Source: Methanocorpusculum sp. (GTDB lineage: Archaea; Halobacteriota; Methanomicrobia; Methanomicrobiales; Methanocorpusculaceae). From it: a DNA stretch of 13,937 nucleotides. The stretch lies in contig DALTWR010000004.1 of the NCBI GenBank assembly GCA_029986975.1, positions 1-13,937 of the forward strand, read 5' to 3'. The first letter of the stretch is position 1. Every line of letters begins with the position of its first letter. The notes below the pieces were generated by a model that was not told where the DNA came from, did not search any database, and saw nothing but the letters and a program-made list of their open reading frames with translations. The position numbers and the translations under genes are program-made. Positions 6,843-13,585 of this stretch are shown piece by piece.

Positions 6843-8132
6843 TTATATTGTTCTGCGGTCAATTACGCGTTTTGCTTTTCCTTCAAAGCGCGGAAGAGAT
6901 CCCGGTTCAACAAGTTCGACACGTGCGCGGACGGTGATTGTGTCCTGCAGCGTCTTTACAATCTTCGCCTGAAGTTTTGCAAAATCAGATAGTTCTCCTG
7001 AGAAGAAAGACTTGTTCATCTCGACATGTATGGTAAGGTCATCAAGGTGGCTGTCTCCCCTGTCGATATAAACCATGTACTGGTCGCCGACTTCAGGAAT
7101 GCTCTTTAACACATGTTCAATCTGGCTCGGGAATACATTGATGCCTCTGATTGTGAGCATGTCATCGCTTCTTCCGAAGAAGCGTGCGAGTTTTGCCCCT
7201 CTGCCGCACGGGCAGTCATCTTCCATCAGCATGGTAATGTCGCGTGTTCTGTAGCGCAGAAGAGGCATGGCTTCTTTTACGAGCGGAGTTACAACCAGTT
7301 CTCCTTTTTCTCCCGGCTCTAAGACTTCACCTGTTTCAGGGTCGATGATTTCTACGAGGTAGCTGTCATGCCAGATGTGCAGACCGTCCTGTTCTTCACA
7401 TTCGAAGGCAACACCCGGACCGAAGAGTTCACTCATGCCGTAGCTGTCGTATGCTTTTACGCCGAGGCGGTCTTCAAGGTCGCGTCTGGTGTTTTCAGAC
7501 CATGCTTCCGCACCGAAGCAGCCGACTTTCAGCGAAGATAAGTCAGCGTTCATCTCTTCTGCGACTTCGGTTAAGTGCATGGCATAGCTTGGTGTGCAGT
7601 GCAGAGCCGTAACACCAAAGTCCTGAATCATTTCAATCTGGCGTTTGGTGTTTCCGGTGCCGGATGGAACTACAGCAGCCCCGATTTTTTCAGCCCCCAT
7701 GTGAATGCCGAGTCCTCCGGTGAAGAGAGCGTAGTTTGCTGCGTTCTGGAAGATGTCGCCTGCTTTGATTCCCACCATGGTAAAGTTTCTGGCGAGAAGT
7801 TCTGCCCAGTTTTCCAGATCCTGTTTTGTATATGCAACAACGGTGGGCTTTCCTGTTGTTCCGGATGTGGTATGAATCCGGTTTACTTTATTCATTGGGA
7901 CTGCCAGAAATCCGAACGGATATCCGCTGCGTAAGTCTGCTTTATTGGTAAATGGAATTTTTCTGATGTCTTCTAAGGTTTTGATGTCGTCAGGGTGCAG
8001 TCCTGCATCCTTGAACATTTTTTTGTAGAAGGGGACGTTCTGTGTCTGATGAATTGTCCAGCGCAGACGTTTCAGCTGCAAATCACGCAGTTCCTGACCT
8101 TTTAAGGTCTCTATTTTTTCGTTCCAGAACAT
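6843..8132 (-). CDS. PaaK-type adenylate-forming ligase (phenylacetate-CoA ligase / F390 synthetase family), copy 1
   Basis: A 429-residue paralogue of the next gene in the operon. Motifs in order: TTSGTTGKPT (88-97), ALFTGGLGIHMGAEKIG, YGMSELFGPG, Cys and His in FECEEQDGLHIWHD with a later CPCGRG (probable metal site), and RGINVFPSQIE at the hinge. I place the start at ATG 8130-8132 (begins MFWNEKIETL), which matches the N-terminus of copy 2 and is preceded by AAGGAT about seven bases upstream. An ATG 17 codons earlier adds a Cys/Ser/Arg-rich stretch unlike the family and would run over the palindrome at 8167-8183. As first gene of the operon it carries the promoter signals. Whether the acid is aryl, indolyl or another substrate, or the target is F420, cannot be told. 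Confidence 0.88.
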   Translation of the reverse strand: MFWNEKIETLKGQELRDLQLKRLRWTIHQTQNVPFYKKMFKDAGLHPDDIKTLEDIRKIPFTNKADLRSGYPFGFLAVPMNKVNRIHTTSGTTGKPTVVAYTKQDLENWAELLARNFTMVGIKAGDIFQNAANYALFTGGLGIHMGAEKIGAAVVPSGTGNTKRQIEMIQDFGVTALHCTPSYAMHLTEVAEEMNADLSSLKVGCFGAEAWSENTRRDLEDRLGVKAYDSYGMSELFGPGVAFECEEQDGLHIWHDSYLVEIIDPETGEVLEPGEKGELVVTPLVKEAMPLLRYRTRDITMLMEDDCPCGRGAKLARFFGRSDDMLTIRGINVFPSQIEHVLKSIPEVGDQYMVYIDRGDSHLDDLTIHVEMNKSFFSGELSDFAKLQAKIVKTLQDTITVRARVELVEPGSLPRFEGKAKRVIDRRTI

Positions 8133-8145
8133 GTTTAATATCCTT

Positions 8146-8159
8146 TGCCGTGAGCGGCA
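8146..8159 (-). promoter_or_regulatory. Small leader hairpin before the first ligase gene
   Basis: TGCCG (8146-8150), loop TGAG and CGGCA (8155-8159) can form a five-pair hairpin in the leader, immediately before the AAGGAT ribosome binding site. It may affect translation or simply be the edge of the promoter dyads. It is short enough to occur by chance. Confidence 0.25.
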
Positions 8160-8166
8160 CGATAAC

Positions 8167-8195
8167 GTGCTACACGTTAGCACATTACATATGTG
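8167..8195. promoter_or_regulatory. Promoter and palindromic operator of the ligase-ACT operon
   Basis: GTGCTA (8167-8172) and TAGCAC (8178-8183) are a perfect inverted repeat with a five-base spacer. It is followed by a second dyad, CACAT (8181-8185) and ATGTG (8191-8195), also with a five-base spacer. On the minus strand the second dyad contains CATATGTAA, the best TATA-like element for the operon. That places the first palindrome between the TATA box and the likely start site, a usual place for an archaeal repressor. The regulator is unknown; an aromatic amino acid sensor would fit the genes but is only a guess. Confidence 0.45.
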
Positions 8196-8254
8196 TTTTT
8201 GAATGTGATAAGGGTATTGGATGCAGGATTAATTTTTCGTAGGTGTGGATGATG

Positions 8255-8279
8255 AAAAAAGAGTGTTGGTAAAAATACC
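8255..8279 (-). terminator. Weak terminator after the unknown gene
   Basis: Leftward, GGTA-TTTT-TACC directly after the stop codon could form a small hairpin, followed eight bases later by six T (8260-8255). This is the most likely end of the transcript from 8280-9173 and would separate it from the ligase operon. Confidence 0.35.
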
Positions 8280-9173
8280 TTATGCATACCCTGCCGGATG
8301 CTCATCCTCAGTCTTCGTTTTTACCTTCCCATAGAACTTCTCGTAGTACTCTTTACAGTGCTTGCGGCATTTTTCTATTAAATCAATATCAACCTGTTCC
8401 ATCGGGATATTTTCGATCAGTTCTGTCATAATAATATCAATCAGCTGATACGCAGAATCCGGCGTCATCTTGAGATGAACTTCAGTTCCGCTGTACTGTG
8501 CAAGATTCATATCGATAACCCATGTCGAAATATCTCCTTCACGCTTGAAGGTATTGATATCAATCGTATGCCAGTCTTCATCCATAGTTCCGGACGATAG
8601 TGAGTATGCTTTCTGTACTCTGTTGCCATAGATAGCAGTCAAATGCTGCATAATCCATACGGCATTTAATGCAGTCTTGTTATCTCCGACTGCTTCAAGC
8701 AGATCTTCAAAGAATCCGGCTGAGTTCACATGACATCCGGTCATTAAAACCATGGTCGGAGCCGGACCTAACAGCATTGACATGGCATTTACGATTCTGG
8801 GGAAGGTCTTTCTGTCAATCGGGTCAACAAGATGATACTCGAAAACATCGCGGATGGGTTCGGTAATCCCCGGATTTGCTTCAAAGATACGGGCAAGGTC
8901 AAGCAGATCGCTGACAAAAGCATCCGGTACTTTTTTGTGCGCAGAATTTTCATCAGAGACTGCGGCTATATCAGTTACTGCTGTGATATTTTCTTTCGTC
9001 TTTGCAGCGGCTTTCGTACTCTTTCTGCTCTTTTTATTTTCCGCGGGAGTTTCTTCTGATTTCTTAACGGAACGTTTTGTTCTGGTCTTCTTTTCAGCAC
9101 CTTTCAGTTCGTCAGTTTCTTTTTCAGCAGATGCTGTTTCTGCGGTATTGACATCTTTCTTCTTCGCAGTCAT
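8280..9173 (-). CDS. Uncharacterised protein with Lys/Ala/Glu-rich N-terminus
   Basis: I do not recognise this 297-residue protein. Residues 1-80 are low in complexity and rich in Lys, Ala, Glu, Thr and Ser (KKTRTKRSVKKS, KSRKSTKAAAKTK), probably disordered and able to bind nucleic acid or acidic partners. From about residue 84 there is a folded, mainly helical domain of some 200 residues: SDLLDLARIFEANPGI, a short hydrophobic stretch MSMLLGPAPTMVLMTGCHV that is too brief to be a clear membrane segment, a central EDWHTIDINTF, and a charged tail with CRKHCKEYYEKFYG. I choose ATG 9171-9173; an ATG 21 codons earlier would leave only 19 bases to the divergent reductase gene and no room for a promoter. 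Codon use resembles its neighbours. A lineage-specific methanogen protein is likely. Confidence 0.75.
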   Translation of the reverse strand: MTAKKKDVNTAETASAEKETDELKGAEKKTRTKRSVKKSEETPAENKKSRKSTKAAAKTKENITAVTDIAAVSDENSAHKKVPDAFVSDLLDLARIFEANPGITEPIRDVFEYHLVDPIDRKTFPRIVNAMSMLLGPAPTMVLMTGCHVNSAGFFEDLLEAVGDNKTALNAVWIMQHLTAIYGNRVQKAYSLSSGTMDEDWHTIDINTFKREGDISTWVIDMNLAQYSGTEVHLKMTPDSAYQLIDIIMTELIENIPMEQVDIDLIEKCRKHCKEYYEKFYGKVKTKTEDEHPAGYA

Positions 9174-9255
9174 GTATAGTAATTTAGTTTGTATCATCAA
9201 AATAGCATCGATACTATCCCAACCCTTAATATCCAAAACAACCCACTACTGATAA
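9174..9255. promoter_or_regulatory. Divergent promoter region
   Basis: These 82 bases lie between the unknown gene (leftward) and the aldo/keto reductase (rightward). CTTAATATCC near 9225-9234 is a candidate TATA element for the rightward gene, whose ATG 9256 has no Shine-Dalgarno. On the minus strand CTATTTTGAT near 9199-9208 sits about 27 bases before ATG 9173. Both are judged only by spacing. Confidence 0.35.
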
Positions 9256-10455
9256 ATGCAGTATCGAACAAATCCGAAAAATGGTGATGCCATCTCCGTC
9301 CTTGGTTTCGGCTGTATGCGTTTTCCAAAAACTGCAGCAGTCATAAACCAGAAACGGACAGAAGAAGTGCTTAAAGCAGCACTCGATGCCGGAGTTAATT
9401 ACTTTGATACTGCCTACATCTATCCCGGAAGTGAAACTGCCTTAGGAAAGTTTCTCGCCAAAGGATACCGGAATAAAATCTATCTCGCAACAAAACTGCC
9501 GTACCGTGAGTGCAAATCTGAAAGTGACGCTGAACGTATTTTTACCGAACAGAAAAAACGCCTGCAGACGGATTATTTTGATTACTATCTGATTCACATG
9601 GTATCAGATGCTGATGCATGGGAAAAATGCCGGGCGCGCGGTATCACTTCATGGGCGGAAGAAAAAAAGAAGTCAGGTGAAATCAGAAATCTCGGATTTT
9701 CCTATCACGGAACAACAGACGGATTTAAAAAACTCATCGACTGCTATCCGTGGGACTTCTGTCAGATTCAGGTAAATTATGCAGATGACATCTCTCAGGC
9801 AGGCGTTTCTGGATTAAAGTATGCCGCTGCTGCAGGGCTTCCGGTTTTTATCATGGAACCTCTGCGCGGCGGAAAACTCGTAAACCTCCCCAAAGCTGCA
9901 GAGACAATCCTTCAAAAAGAGATGCCTGAGATCTCATCAGTTGAGTTTGCACTTCGCTGGCTCTGGAATTTCCCGGAGGTCACCTGTGTCTTATCAGGTA
10001 TGAATGAGATAGAACAGGTCTTAGAAAACACCCATGCGGCATCAGATGCGAAAGCAAACGTCTTTTCAGAAAATGACTTGGCAGTTTATTCATCAGTAAA
10101 ATCAATTCTGGAAATAAACACCGCAGTCCCCTGTACCGGATGCGGGTACTGTATGCCGTGTCCTTCAGGCGTTGATATTCCTGCGGTTTTTTCTGCGTAC
10201 AACAGAGGTGCTTCTGAAGGATTTATGACAGGTCTTAGTGCATATATCTCCACTACATCTATGAAAGAAAAACCATCCGCTGCATCTGCGTGTATCAAAT
10301 GCGGTCTTTGCGAAAAGAAATGTCCGCAGAGCATTTTAATCAGAGACTATCTTGATGAAGCAGAGGCAGTGATGGAAGGAAAACTGTACCGCATTGCGGT
10401 TGCTTTGCTCAAAAAATATCCGGGGCTTATGAAATGGATGACGCTGATGTTATAA
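9256..10455 (+). CDS. Aldo/keto reductase with C-terminal two-[4Fe-4S] ferredoxin domain
   Basis: A 399-residue protein. The N-terminal 280 residues form an aldo/keto reductase barrel: GFGCMRFP, then NYFDTAYIYPGSE with the catalytic Asp and Tyr, ATKLP with the Lys, and YYLIHMV with the His, completing the tetrad. The last third holds two iron-sulfur motifs: Cys293-x2-Cys296-x2-Cys299-x3-Cys303 and Cys346-x2-Cys349-x2-Cys352-x3-Cys356, each followed by Pro as in ferredoxins. This fused form is common in anaerobes and is predicted to link ferredoxin to reduction of a carbonyl or other substrate; the substrate is unknown. A cytoplasmic location is expected. The gene overlaps the following flavoprotein gene by 22 bases, so the two are likely made together and may work on a shared redox route. 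Confidence 0.9.
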   Translation: MQYRTNPKNGDAISVLGFGCMRFPKTAAVINQKRTEEVLKAALDAGVNYFDTAYIYPGSETALGKFLAKGYRNKIYLATKLPYRECKSESDAERIFTEQKKRLQTDYFDYYLIHMVSDADAWEKCRARGITSWAEEKKKSGEIRNLGFSYHGTTDGFKKLIDCYPWDFCQIQVNYADDISQAGVSGLKYAAAAGLPVFIMEPLRGGKLVNLPKAAETILQKEMPEISSVEFALRWLWNFPEVTCVLSGMNEIEQVLENTHAASDAKANVFSENDLAVYSSVKSILEINTAVPCTGCGYCMPCPSGVDIPAVFSAYNRGASEGFMTGLSAYISTTSMKEKPSAASACIKCGLCEKKCPQSILIRDYLDEAEAVMEGKLYRIAVALLKKYPGLMKWMTLML

Positions 10456-11669
10456 TTATTGGAGGGGGTCCCGCCGGTCTTTTTGCCGCAGCAAATCTTA
10501 AGGGACTGCGAACTCTTCTTCTCGAAAAGATGAACTCTCCGGGGAAAAAACTTCTCCTCTCAGGTTCCGGGCAATGCAATCTAACCCATACCGGAACTCC
10601 TGCCGATTTTTTGAAACACTACGGCGGAGGAGAACATGCGGCATTTCTCAAACCCGCTATGCAGGCATGGAAGAGCAGCAATACGATATCGTACTTTGAA
10701 GAACACGGCATCCCGCTTGAAACAACTCCCGAAGGAAAAATATTTCCCAAGTCGCGGGATGCGCATGATATTTTACAGACACTTATCTCAGCCGCAGAAT
10801 CTGCCGGAACAAAAATACGAAACAGCTCGCAGGTACTCTCCGTTAAAAAGTCCGGCGAAAGATTTGTTGTTGAAACTCTGCAGAAAACATACTCAGCAAA
10901 ATATCTCATCATCGCATCCGGCGGGAAATCATATCCGCACACGGGTTCTTCCGGCGACGGATATGTCTTGGCAGAATCTCTTGGTCATACCATTATTCAT
11001 CCGAAAGAGGCATTGACGCCTGTGTATGTGAAAAACTTCCCCCTAAAAGAGTTATCCGGCATATCAATTTCTGATGCTGAAATCAGAATCATTCGCGAAA
11101 ATAAGATTGCGGCGAAAAACAAAGATGACCTTCTGATTACCCGGTTTGGATTTTCCGGTCCTGCAGTTCTCAATGCCGGACGCTGGATTTACAAAGGAGA
11201 TATCTTAGAGATTTCCTTTGTGCATCTAACACCGGAAGAGCTTGATGCCCTCATAGTAAAACGCTCTTCAGAAGACGGGCAGAAGACACTTTCAAATCTG
11301 CTCTATGGTCTCGATGTTCCTGAGCGGTTAATCCATGCACTTCTTGTATCTGCTGATGTTTCAGGAGATATCAGAGGTGCTCAGCTCCCATCAGAGATGA
11401 GAAAGCGTCTGGTAAAAGCGTTTACTGCGTATCGTGCGGTTGTTGAGCGTACCGGAGATTTTTCAGTCGCTATGGCAACAGCAGGCGGGGTGACGCTGTC
11501 AGAAGTGAAGAAGAAAACCTGCGAGTCAAAACTTTGTCCCAGACTCTATTTCGCAGGAGAAGTTCTTGACATCGACGGAGATACCGGAGGATACAATATT
11601 CAGGCGGCATTTTCTACTGCGTATCTTGCGGCAGCTGATATTCTCATAAAAGAAAGCAGGTCAGTGTAA
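10434..11669 (+). CDS. HI0933/BaiN-family FAD-dependent oxidoreductase
   Basis: A 411-residue flavoprotein. The N-terminus is a classic dinucleotide fold, VIIIGGGPAGLFAA (Gly10, Gly12, Gly15). Next come LLLSGSGQCNLTHT and ASGGKSYPHTGSSGDGY, both marks of the HI0933/YhiN family, and the C-terminal FAD-contact block TAGGVTLSEV and FAGEVLDIDGDTGGYNIQAAFSTAY. Length is normal for the family. One bacterial member, BaiN, was reported to reduce bile-acid intermediates, but most members have no known substrate, and that role should not be transferred here. The start ATG 10434 lies within the aldo/keto reductase gene, with GGGG at 10422-10425 as a possible ribosome binding site; the frame and the position of the Gly motif support it. 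No terminator stands out before the tRNA. Confidence 0.88.
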   Translation: MDDADVIIIGGGPAGLFAAANLKGLRTLLLEKMNSPGKKLLLSGSGQCNLTHTGTPADFLKHYGGGEHAAFLKPAMQAWKSSNTISYFEEHGIPLETTPEGKIFPKSRDAHDILQTLISAAESAGTKIRNSSQVLSVKKSGERFVVETLQKTYSAKYLIIASGGKSYPHTGSSGDGYVLAESLGHTIIHPKEALTPVYVKNFPLKELSGISISDAEIRIIRENKIAAKNKDDLLITRFGFSGPAVLNAGRWIYKGDILEISFVHLTPEELDALIVKRSSEDGQKTLSNLLYGLDVPERLIHALLVSADVSGDIRGAQLPSEMRKRLVKAFTAYRAVVERTGDFSVAMATAGGVTLSEVKKKTCESKLCPRLYFAGEVLDIDGDTGGYNIQAAFSTAYLAAADILIKESRSV

Positions 11670-11770
11670 TCTCGCGCGGAAGGGGTTTAAGGAGCCTTGG
11701 CAGCTGATTATGACTATTTATTCCCTTGGGATGAGGAATATAATTCATAACATTTAAGTCATGACGATGC

Positions 11771-11780
11771 CTATATTGAT
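11771..11780 (+). promoter_or_regulatory. TATA-like element before tRNA-Thr
   Basis: CTATATTGAT lies about 12-21 bases ahead of the tRNA, and GAATATAATT (11736-11745) lies about 50 bases ahead. Either could be the TATA box, depending on how long a 5' leader is trimmed. The 122 bases 11670-11791 show no gene. Confidence 0.3.
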
Positions 11781-11791
11781 ATCGCATACGT

Positions 11792-11863
11792 GCCTCAGTG
11801 GCCTAGGGGTATAGCGCGTCCTTGGTAAGGACGAGGTCGCGAGTTCAAATCTCGCCTGAGGCT
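11792..11863 (+). tRNA. tRNA-Thr(GGU)
   Basis: A full cloverleaf can be folded by eye. The acceptor GCCTCAG (11792-11798) pairs with CTGAGGC (11856-11862), with T as discriminator. The D arm contains TAGGGGTATAGC. The anticodon stem CGTCC/GGACG encloses the seven-base loop TTGGTAA with anticodon GGT, which reads ACC and ACT threonine codons. The T arm is GCGAG-TTCAAAT-CTCGC. There is no intron and the 3' CCA is not encoded, as in many archaea. The T-rich run TATTTTCTTTTC after it probably ends transcription. Confidence 0.96.
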
Positions 11864-11885
11864 TATTTTCTTTTCTGATTTTTAG
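11864..11885 (+). terminator. T-rich terminator after tRNA-Thr
   Basis: The bases right after the tRNA are rich in T runs (TTATTTTCTTTTC, then GATTTTTAG), the usual archaeal intrinsic termination signal for small RNA genes. There is no hairpin apart from the tRNA itself. Confidence 0.5.
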
Positions 11886-11930
11886 TTCTAAAAAGTCGTC
11901 ATTTATTGTCACGTAATCACACGCTCATCC

Positions 11931-11975
11931 AAAATATTCATCATCTTTCACCAACAAAACTCTAAAAGCGAATAT
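11931..11975 (+). promoter_or_regulatory. Probable birA promoter and leader
   Basis: AAAATATTC (about 11931-11939) lies about 40 bases before ATG 11976, consistent with a TATA element and a leader of roughly 10-15 bases. No clear Shine-Dalgarno is present. The family N-terminus starts correctly at this ATG. No birA-type operator palindrome was noticed. Confidence 0.3.
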
Positions 11976-12964
11976 ATGACAAGCCCCATATTTGATCTTC
12001 TGCGCATATTAGACGAAGCCGGATGCGGGAACGCAGTTTCCGGACAGACACTCAGTGAAAAACTCAATATCTCCCGTACTGCTGTATGGAAACAGGTCAA
12101 CATCCTGCGTGAACTTGGATACAGCATTGACGCTTCCTCAAAAACAGGATATACGTTAAGAAAACGCACGTGGCTTCTTCTTCCGTATGAAATCCGCCGG
12201 TTCTTAAAAACCAAAAACATCGGTCACGAAATGCACCATTTCGGCGAAGTCACATCCACCAACGCGCTTGCGCGTCAGATGATGCACGAAGTCGGCTGCG
12301 AGGTGCAGTCAGGAACGGTTCTTGTCGCAGAACGGCAGACTGGAGGTTCAGGAAGACTTAATCGCGCATGGTTCAGTCCGGAGGGGGAATCTGGGCAACT
12401 ATTGTTTTAATGCCGAAGATTTCTGTTGAAAACTCATTTGTAATTATAGCAGCTGCATCTATCTCACTTGCAAAGGCTATCAGAAAAGAGTATAATCTTT
12501 CAGCACTTATTCACTGGCCGAATGATGTCTTTATTGCGGATAAAAAAGTCGCAGGCACAACTCTTGAACTCTCTGCAGCGGACGGGATGATTCGATACTG
12601 CCTTGTCGGAATTGGAGCAGATGTAAATATTTCAGTTCAGAAAACAATTACTTCCTTACAAGATATCGTAACCTCAATTTCAGATGAGCTGGGGCATGAG
12701 GTTGAGCGTGCACCGCTCTTTGCAGTGTTCCTCAAAGAGTTTGAACGCAGGTATATGATGATTCTAAAAGGTGAAACTGAACCAATCCTGCGTGAGTGGA
12801 GAAGCTTGTCCAGAACGATTCACCGGAGGGTCCGTGTCAGAACTGTGCATGAAGGATTCGACGGTGAAGCCCTTGATATCGATGAATCCGGTGCACTTCT
12901 TGTTCACCGCGATGACGGCGATGTTGAGCGGGTAATCGCTGCTGACTGCATTGTGCTTGAATGA
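11976..12964 (+). pseudogene. birA: Biotin-protein ligase / biotin operon repressor with one-base frameshift
   Basis: Two overlapping frames (11976-12410 and the frame open to TGA 12962-12964) together encode one normal BirA. The first gives the N-terminal winged helix (helix-turn-helix about residues 22-47, TLSEKLNISRTAVWKQV) and the start of the ligase domain (GEVTSTNALARQM, GSGRLNRAWFSPEG). The second resumes at GGIWATIVLMP and continues through HWPNDV, the catalytic KKVAGTTLE region and the C-terminal domain. The join is a run of five G at 12383-12387; six G would give one 329-residue protein, the usual length. A base lost in the run, or a sequencing slip, explains this. A ribosomal -1 slip would also restore the frame, but no ideal slippery heptamer is seen. 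BirA attaches biotin to carboxylases such as methanogen pyruvate carboxylase. Family certain; whether truly broken is unsure. Confidence 0.85.
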
Positions 12965-12994
12965 AGAATTATATCTCCCTACATTTTTAGATAA

Positions 12995-13008
12995 AGTGCA
13001 GCAGCACT
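12995..13008. terminator. Hairpin between convergent birA and aldolase genes
   Basis: AGTGC (12995-12999), loop AGCA and GCACT (13004-13008) form a five-pair stem in the middle of the 69-base convergent gap. T-rich bases follow it leftward (TTTATCTAAAAA) and, less clearly, rightward. It may end transcription from both sides. Confidence 0.35.
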
Positions 13009-13033
13009 GATTTACAAATTCAAAAGGGAAATA

Positions 13034-13585
13034 TTATTTTTTCTGCAGTTCTGTAAGATACAAAACTTTGCAGCAGTGTTCTGCAAGCGACGTGTAAAGA
13101 TATGCCTCGTCAAGATTTTTACCCGCCGCAAACGTACCATGCCCTCTTGCGATAACAACATGTGCGTGTCTGAGTTCTCCTGCAACAGCGTCTGCAAGCT
13201 GCTGCGTTCCGCACGGTCCTTCAACGACAGCAATTTCTGGCGCCAGAAGCTGACCTTCGCTGTCAATAGTTTTTATTTTGTCTGCAAGAAATGACATTGC
13301 AACAGAAAACTGCGGATGAGCATGAACTATTGCATTGTGTTCTGATGCATTGTAAACTGCTGTATGAACGCGCCATTCACTCGATGCACCCGGAGTCATT
13401 CTGCCGTTTAAAGGCATTAAAACAATTTCTGCCGGGTCTGCATCGAGGTAAGACCCCGTGTGAGTAATAAAGTATCCTTCGGGAACTGCAATACTCATGT
13501 TCCCGAAGTTTCCGCCAACCAGATGCTCGGAAAACAGACGTTTTCCGATTCTGGTGAATGTACGTGCTGCTTCGTCTGCGTTCAT
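13034..13585 (-). CDS. Class II aldolase / L-fuculose-phosphate aldolase-like protein
   Basis: A 183-residue protein of the AraD/FucA class II aldolase family, near the shorter end of its usual length. The zinc-site residues are all visible: Glu70 (SSEWRVH), His88 and His90 (IVHAHPQF) and His149 (ARGHGTFAAG). The N-terminal VGGNFGNMS and THTGS blocks bind the phosphate of the substrate in known members. In methanogens such an aldolase was proposed to make lactaldehyde on the way to the lactyl part of coenzyme F420, so fuculose need not be the real substrate; that role here is an inference. The ATG overlaps the purD stop (ATGA at 13585-13582), so the gene is translationally coupled to purD although no purine function is known for the family. 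Confidence 0.85.
   Translation of the reverse strand: MNADEAARTFTRIGKRLFSEHLVGGNFGNMSIAVPEGYFITHTGSYLDADPAEIVLMPLNGRMTPGASSEWRVHTAVYNASEHNAIVHAHPQFSVAMSFLADKIKTIDSEGQLLAPEIAVVEGPCGTQQLADAVAGELRHAHVVIARGHGTFAAGKNLDEAYLYTSLAEHCCKVLYLTELQKK

Noticed and set aside
8133..8183. Longer start (ATG 8183) for the first ligase
   Set aside because: The extra 17 residues are unlike the family, and the shorter start has a ribosome binding site and matches the paralogue.
9174..9236. Longer start (ATG 9236) for the unknown protein
   Set aside because: It would leave 19 bases to the divergent reductase gene and overlap the likely promoter of both genes.
12383..12387. Programmed -1 frameshift in birA
   Set aside because: The bases allow a -1 slip, but the A-site GAA to GGA change is a mismatch, no downstream stimulatory structure stands out, and BirA is not known to be recoded. 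An indel or sequencing error is simpler.
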